Assembly: GCA_002503885.1 (NCBI GenBank)
Contig: DASQ01000008.1
Span: 1-7,902 of the forward strand
Length of the DNA: 7,902 nt
Origin: Methanoculleus marisnigri
GTDB lineage: Archaea > Halobacteriota > Methanomicrobia > Methanomicrobiales > Methanoculleaceae
Direction: 5' to 3'
Shown: piece by piece, positions 5,391 to 7,902 of the stretch
How positions within the stretch are numbered: position 1 is the stretch's first letter
Layout: the number at the start of each line of letters is the position of its first letter
Notes under the pieces: model-generated
Told to the model about the DNA's origin: nothing
What the model saw: the letters and a program-made list of their open reading frames with translations, nothing else
Database searches by the model: none
Translations under genes and position numbers: made by a program

Positions 5391-6509
5391 TCAGGGTATA
5401 ATCTCGCAGCTGTTGTACTTCCTGTGGAAGAAGTCGTCCATCCGGATTGTTCCGGCGTCTATGAGGGCCCTGACCTCCGGGAGCGCTGCCGAAAGCGCCT
5501 TATGGAGGTTTTCTACCGTTCCGCAGACGACCTGCCGCCCCTCCTCAGGCCAGGGGTTGATGATGTTTGAGTAGAGGCACCGCCCGCCGCAGAAGTCGAG
5601 AAGACCGCACTCCGTGCAGGGGCTTCCCACGGTCGTCACCGGGAGGCAGAGCGGGTCGGTGGTGGCGATATGCCCGGCGTAGTAGTCTTTCATCCCGACC
5701 ATGATCGGGCAGGGAGCGATATGCCCGTCGGTCATGATGCTGTAGTTCGCGTAGCCGCACCCGCACCGGAGCATGCTCGGCCGTGATAGAAGCATGTCCT
5801 CCATCGGGTCCATGAAGGGATACCACCGGAGCACCCGGCCCTCCGTCCGCATCGTCTCCACCCAGAACGCGACGAGCGAACGGATGCCGGGGTTGTAACT
5901 CTCTTCTGCCCATGCGGCGTAGTCCCGCAGGGGGTAATCATTCCAGAAGTTCGCGTCCATCTGCCAGTGGACAGCAGAGAACGGGAAACGGTCGTTCTCC
6001 GTGAGGTAGCGGACGGCCTCCACGATATCGGTATCCTCGGTCACTGTCATCCGGGCGATCACCTCGCCGGCAAACCCGCCTTCCAGGAGGTGATGAAGGT
6101 TCCTGATGACCCGTCCAAACGTCCCCTCCCCCCGGTGGGCATCGGTGAGCCCCTCGGGACCGTCGATCGAGACCAGGATCGTACCGATGCGGTTCGCGGT
6201 CGCAGGTTCGAGGCGGTCGAGGAGCGTGCCGTTGGTGTGCAGTATCAACCCCGATACCGGGGCGTCGCGGGCGATCTCGCGGATGAGGTCTGTGGCGAGC
6301 AGCGGTTCCCCGCCGTAGAAGGTCAGCACGGCGTCGGGGTCCCTCGCGAGAAACCGGTAGAGATCTTTTAGATCGATATCGAGGTCCGCCGGGAGGTCCT
6401 CATCAATGACGATCCCGGGCAGTTCCGGCGGGTCGATGGTGAACGCCTTCCCCCGGCAGTAGGTGCAGCAGAGGTTGCAGTTATCGGTCAGGATCAGGTG
6501 ATAGTACAC
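5391..6509 (-). CDS. Radical SAM/SPASM enzyme, putative peptide-modifying (AF1577-like)
   Basis: With GTG at 6507-6509 as start the protein is 372 residues and opens directly with YYHLILTDNCNLCCTYC, as in the archaeal AF1577-type family I recall. A longer in-frame start at 6638 adds a low-complexity leader with no domain character. Cys11, Cys15 and Cys18 form the CX3CX2C [4Fe-4S] site that cleaves S-adenosylmethionine; YGGEP (65-69) binds its amino group. The C-terminal half has a SPASM-like set of cysteines (249, 251, 267, 298, 301, 307, 311, 329, 368) for auxiliary clusters. Relatives modify small ribosomal peptides, for example by thioether or other crosslinks. No precursor-like Cys-rich peptide was recognised beside it, so the substrate is unknown and may be encoded elsewhere. 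No ribosome site precedes the GTG. All motifs are intact. Confidence 0.85.
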   Translation of the reverse strand: MYYHLILTDNCNLCCTYCRGKAFTIDPPELPGIVIDEDLPADLDIDLKDLYRFLARDPDAVLTFYGGEPLLATDLIREIARDAPVSGLILHTNGTLLDRLEPATANRIGTILVSIDGPEGLTDAHRGEGTFGRVIRNLHHLLEGGFAGEVIARMTVTEDTDIVEAVRYLTENDRFPFSAVHWQMDANFWNDYPLRDYAAWAEESYNPGIRSLVAFWVETMRTEGRVLRWYPFMDPMEDMLLSRPSMLRCGCGYANYSIMTDGHIAPCPIMVGMKDYYAGHIATTDPLCLPVTTVGSPCTECGLLDFCGGRCLYSNIINPWPEEGRQVVCGTVENLHKALSAALPEVRALIDAGTIRMDDFFHRKYNSCEIIP

Positions 6510-6558
6510 AGGTGGTCTCTTACTATTTGGGGGCCGGACGGAAAAAGGTGAGGATGTG

Positions 6559-6599
6559 GAACCCCCCGCTGTTTTCCGGATTATTCCGGCGGGGGATTC
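6559..6599. repeat. Large stem-loop upstream of the radical SAM gene
   Basis: The arms gaaccccccgc (6559-6569) and gcgggggattc (6589-6599) pair over 11 positions with one G-T type mismatch, and inside them cgga (6577-6580) pairs with tccg (6585-6588). Read on the minus strand it lies 50 bases before the GTG and after the hicBA genes, and a short T-tract follows (6542-6546 complement). It may end hicBA transcription or fold in the leader of the radical SAM message. The 199-base gap 6510-6708 contains no other feature that I can support. Confidence 0.55.
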
Positions 6600-6708
6600 A
6601 TGGGTGTTTTTACGGTTCTGACCGGTCGCACCTCCCACCTCCTGATCGGGGCAATGATCCGTATAGCCTCACAGACGTTTGGGGATAACTCTGGTGCTAC
6701 AGGACTCT

Positions 6709-6942
6709 TCACAAATTAAGAAACTTTTCTTTTGTAAGGCGGGCCTGTTTCAGGATCGAGATGAGTGTCCCTCGGGGGATAGGGTCGCGTTGGGGAACGA
6801 TGACGAGCAGTTTGTTTCCACCTTCCCCGGTTTTTTAGAGGGCCACGTGGCTTCCCTTTCCTCGGTGAGGGGCGTAATCGAACCCAATCGCCATCAGTTT
6901 CTTTATAACGTCGTCGGAAGAAACCTGAGGCAGCTTCGTCAT
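6709..6942 (-). pseudogene. hicA: HicA-type mRNA interferase toxin with an in-frame stop
   Basis: The frame starts at ATG 6942, overlapping the antitoxin stop by four bases (ATGA). It reads MTKLPQVSSDDVIKKL, GFDYAPHRGKGSHVAL, then TAA (6835-6837), and continues in the same frame as KTGEGGNKLLVIVPQ and RGTLISILKQARLTKEKFLNL to a TGA at 6709-6711. This matches a full-length HicA of about 77 residues with the catalytic His in GSHV (His32), interrupted once at codon 36. HicA is a small double-stranded-RNA-binding-fold RNase that cleaves mRNA. With 35 residues the product should be inactive. The lesion is a substitution, since frame is kept; TAC or AAA would be the likely ancestor. UAG-pyrrolysine decoding does not apply to UAA. 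A sequencing error remains possible. Confidence 0.85.
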
Positions 6943-7175
6943 GCCTCGACCTCGATAACCGAGGTGAACTTATGTCGGGATATCAGGATCGGCTCAATGT
7001 CCTGCAGGATCCCAAGTTCTCTTGCATTTTCCAGGTAGAGCTCGATCGCTTCACGGATATTATCCAGAGCTTCCTCCGGCGTATCGCCGCAACTGGCAAC
7101 TTCGAGTTCCTGACACCTGGAAACATACGCCCCTTCTTCTTCCCAGATTAGAATTGTTAGCCGTAACTTCGCCAA
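6939..7175 (-). CDS. hicB: HicB-family antitoxin
   Basis: A 78-residue protein with the HicB N-terminal fold: LTILIWEEEGAYVSRCQELEV, then GDTPEEALDNIREAIELYLE, the most conserved part of the family. No C-terminal DNA-binding domain is visible, so it is the short form. The TTG at 7173-7175 is chosen as start because AAGGTGAT (7187-7180), a near-perfect match to the archaeal anti-Shine-Dalgarno, lies four bases before it. The first in-frame TTG at 7190 lacks such a site. The antitoxin neutralises HicA by direct binding; here it precedes the toxin gene and is translationally coupled to it. Its natural promoter has been separated by the IS605 element starting near 7190-7208. Confidence 0.85.
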   Translation of the reverse strand: MAKLRLTILIWEEEGAYVSRCQELEVASCGDTPEEALDNIREAIELYLENARELGILQDIEPILISRHKFTSVIEVEA

Positions 7176-7179
7176 TCCG

Positions 7180-7187
7180 ATCACCTT
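7180..7187 (-). promoter_or_regulatory. Ribosome binding site deciding the hicB start
   Basis: On the minus strand AAGGTGAT matches the GGAGGTGAT consensus complementary to archaeal 16S rRNA. It is followed by CGGA and the TTG at 7175, so it favours that start over the TTG at 7190. Confidence 0.65.
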
Positions 7188-7208
7188 CAAAGAGATGTAG
7201 CAAGGAGT

Positions 7209-7228
7209 CCCCCGGTTTTAACCGGGGG
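7209..7228. repeat. Left-end hairpin of the IS605-type element
   Basis: Perfect 9-bp stem cccccggtt (7209-7217) and aaccggggg (7220-7228) with a two-base loop. It overlaps the last codons and stop of tnpA. Subterminal hairpins of this kind are bound by the Y1 transposase. Confidence 0.8.
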
Positions 7229-7646
7229 AGGAATTGCGTCTCCCATCCTGCGTTTGTTGGTTTTGGATATACCGCTGAATAATCTCTGCGGATACATCCC
7301 CTGCAGTACCGACATAATAACTCGGAGACCACAATGACCCTTTCCAGAGAGCATTTCTCAGTTCGGGATGTTGGGCAAACAACTGTTTTGCGGAGACGCC
7401 CTTAAGAATTTTGACAATGGCGGTAGGCGACTCGGACGGCGATGCAGACAGGGAGAGGTGGATATGATCCTCCATCACAACGAGCTCGAGGATATCCCAG
7501 TTTCTCGTATCGCAAATGGTTTTCAGGATTGATTCAGCAGATTTTGAGCTAGCGTCCACCAACACCTTCCGCCGGTATTTCGTACACCATACAACGTGAT
7601 AATGGAGAGAATATACTGCGGACGAAGCCTTCTTTTTTTCAGCCAT
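7218..7646 (-). CDS. tnpA: Y1 (HUH) transposase TnpA of IS200/IS605
   Basis: A 142-residue protein of normal TnpA length, starting MAEKKKASSAVYSLHYHVVWCTKYRRKVL. It has the HUH metal site His61-Ile-His63 in VVMEDHIHLSL and the nucleophilic Tyr126 in IQRYIQNQ, with the conserved Gln130 one turn later. It cuts and rejoins single-stranded DNA at hairpin-marked ends during transposition. A longer frame to 7793 exists, but its extra residues run into tnpB and do not look like the family, so ATG 7644-7646 is preferred. The gene ends inside the left-end hairpin, 43 bases before the hicB start on the same strand. It could also act in trans on elements without a transposase, such as relatives of the one at 188-1512. 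Confidence 0.93.
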   Translation of the reverse strand: MAEKKKASSAVYSLHYHVVWCTKYRRKVLVDASSKSAESILKTICDTRNWDILELVVMEDHIHLSLSASPSESPTAIVKILKGVSAKQLFAQHPELRNALWKGSLWSPSYYVGTAGDVSAEIIQRYIQNQQTQDGRRNSSPG

Positions 7647-7695
7647 GCGATAATACCACAAGGTATTTATGGATTGCTCACTAATAATACTATTG
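7647..7695. promoter_or_regulatory. Divergent tnpA/tnpB promoter region
   Basis: These 49 AT-rich bases separate the two start codons. They contain a 6-bp inverted repeat (aatacc 7652-7657, ggtatt 7662-7667) and AT-rich boxes usable in both directions (attat on the minus strand, tttatgg on the plus). No strong ribosome site precedes tnpB. Exact boxes are uncertain. Confidence 0.35.
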
Positions 7696-7902
7696 ATGCT
7701 GAAGACTATCCGGGTAAAGCTCCTTCCCACGCAAGACCAGAAGGAGATCCTTCTGGCAACCATGAAGGCAGTCAACTCGGCATGTAACAGCATCTCTGAG
7801 TTTGCGTTTCAGAACAAGGTGTTTAACCGATTCGAGTTGCAAAAACAGATGTACCGGTCTATCCGTTCCGAGCATAGCCTCGGGGCACAGATCACCATCC
7901 TC
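7696..7902 (+). CDS. tnpB: TnpB of the IS605-type element, N-terminal part
   Basis: An open frame of 69 codons runs off the window end. It begins MLKTIRVKLLPTQDQKEIL, the typical TnpB N-terminus, followed by a helix with NSACNSISEFAF and NRFELQKQMYRSIR, the wedge-like region before the RuvC domain. The catalytic and zinc-ribbon parts are beyond the window, so activity cannot be judged. It is divergent from tnpA and only distantly similar to the TnpB at 310. Confidence 0.85.
   Translation, partial: MLKTIRVKLLPTQDQKEILLATMKAVNSACNSISEFAFQNKVFNRFELQKQMYRSIRSEHSLGAQITIL

Larger units (their letters stand above)
7192..7902. mobile_element. IS605-type element with divergent tnpA and tnpB (right part beyond window)
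   Basis: The element has the classic IS605 layout: tnpA on the left reading outward, tnpB on the right reading the other way, and a hairpin at the left end (7209-7228). The left boundary lies between about 7190 and 7208, upstream of hicB; the exact target cannot be read because the empty site is unknown (TTCAA at 7187-7191 is one candidate). The right end and most of tnpB are outside the window. All visible coding parts are intact, so it could be mobile. Confidence 0.8.

Noticed and set aside
5967..6371. 134-codon open frame on the plus strand inside the radical SAM gene
   Set aside because: It is a shadow of the radical SAM coding sequence, with no ribosome site or recognisable motif.
6510..6638. 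43-residue N-terminal extension of the radical SAM enzyme or a separate precursor peptide
   Set aside because: The in-frame stretch covers the large stem-loop, lacks a properly spaced ribosome site and contains no Cys or repeated core motif; the family starts at YYHLILTD.
6835..6837. Possible recoding of the hicA stop as an amino acid (methanogens can use pyrrolysine)
   Set aside because: Pyrrolysine is inserted at UAG, but this codon is UAA, and no special downstream element is evident.
6679..7038. 119-codon open frame on the plus strand
   Set aside because: It lies antisense to the overlapping hicB and hicA frames, which have clear family motifs and an ATGA junction.
7209..7228. Left-end hairpin acting as a transcription terminator between tnpA and hicB
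   Set aside because: On the minus strand the stem is followed by actccttgc, not a U-tract, and archaeal termination depends on U-tracts; it is better explained as a transposition end.

Overview
The window looks like a chromosomal stretch from a high-GC methanogenic archaeon, most likely Methanomicrobiales (Methanoculleus-like); the genus is a guess. The supporting signs are archaeal TATA-type promoters, GGAGG/GGTGAT ribosome binding sites, oligo-T terminators, a DUF475 (TerC-like) membrane protein, a PAS histidine kinase with a methanogen-type RHDILNQ H-box, and an archaeal peptide-modifying radical SAM enzyme. It is an accessory region, rich in mobile DNA and with many damaged genes.

Positions 1-2306: a DUF475/TerC-like gene is split by a 1325-bp tnpB-only (IS1341-type) element of the IS200/IS605 family at 188-1512. 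Removing that element restores the reading frame exactly, which fixes its ends, its TTTAT target (probable TAM) and the genomic guide of its RNA. The last 19 bases of a second element of the same family sit at 1-19, only 32 bp before the gene's start codon.

Positions 2307-4408: an intact flavoredoxin-like flavin reductase with a near-leaderless promoter and an oligo-T terminator. It is followed by a decayed PAS/HisKA/HATPase histidine kinase with a one-base frameshift and a disturbed PAS start. Facing it on the minus strand is a 54-residue putative zinc-binding protein.

Positions 4505-5354: a two-gene operon. The first gene, a glycine-zipper protein, carries a one-base frameshift in an A4 run. 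The second, an intact coiled-coil protein, overlaps its end.

Positions 5391-6509 (minus): a radical SAM/SPASM enzyme resembling the AF1577-type putative peptide-modifying family, with a large stem-loop upstream. No precursor peptide was recognised beside it.

Positions 6709-7902: a hicB-hicA type toxin-antitoxin pair on the minus strand (ATGA overlap). The antitoxin is intact and the toxin has an in-frame TAA stop. Directly upstream is a complete-type IS605 element with divergent Y1 transposase tnpA (intact) and tnpB (cut by the window end). The transposase gene reads toward hicBA and may now drive it.

Four separate genes (DUF475, kinase, glycine-zipper, hicA) are disrupted by four different kinds of lesion. 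I see no tRNA, rRNA or CRISPR array.
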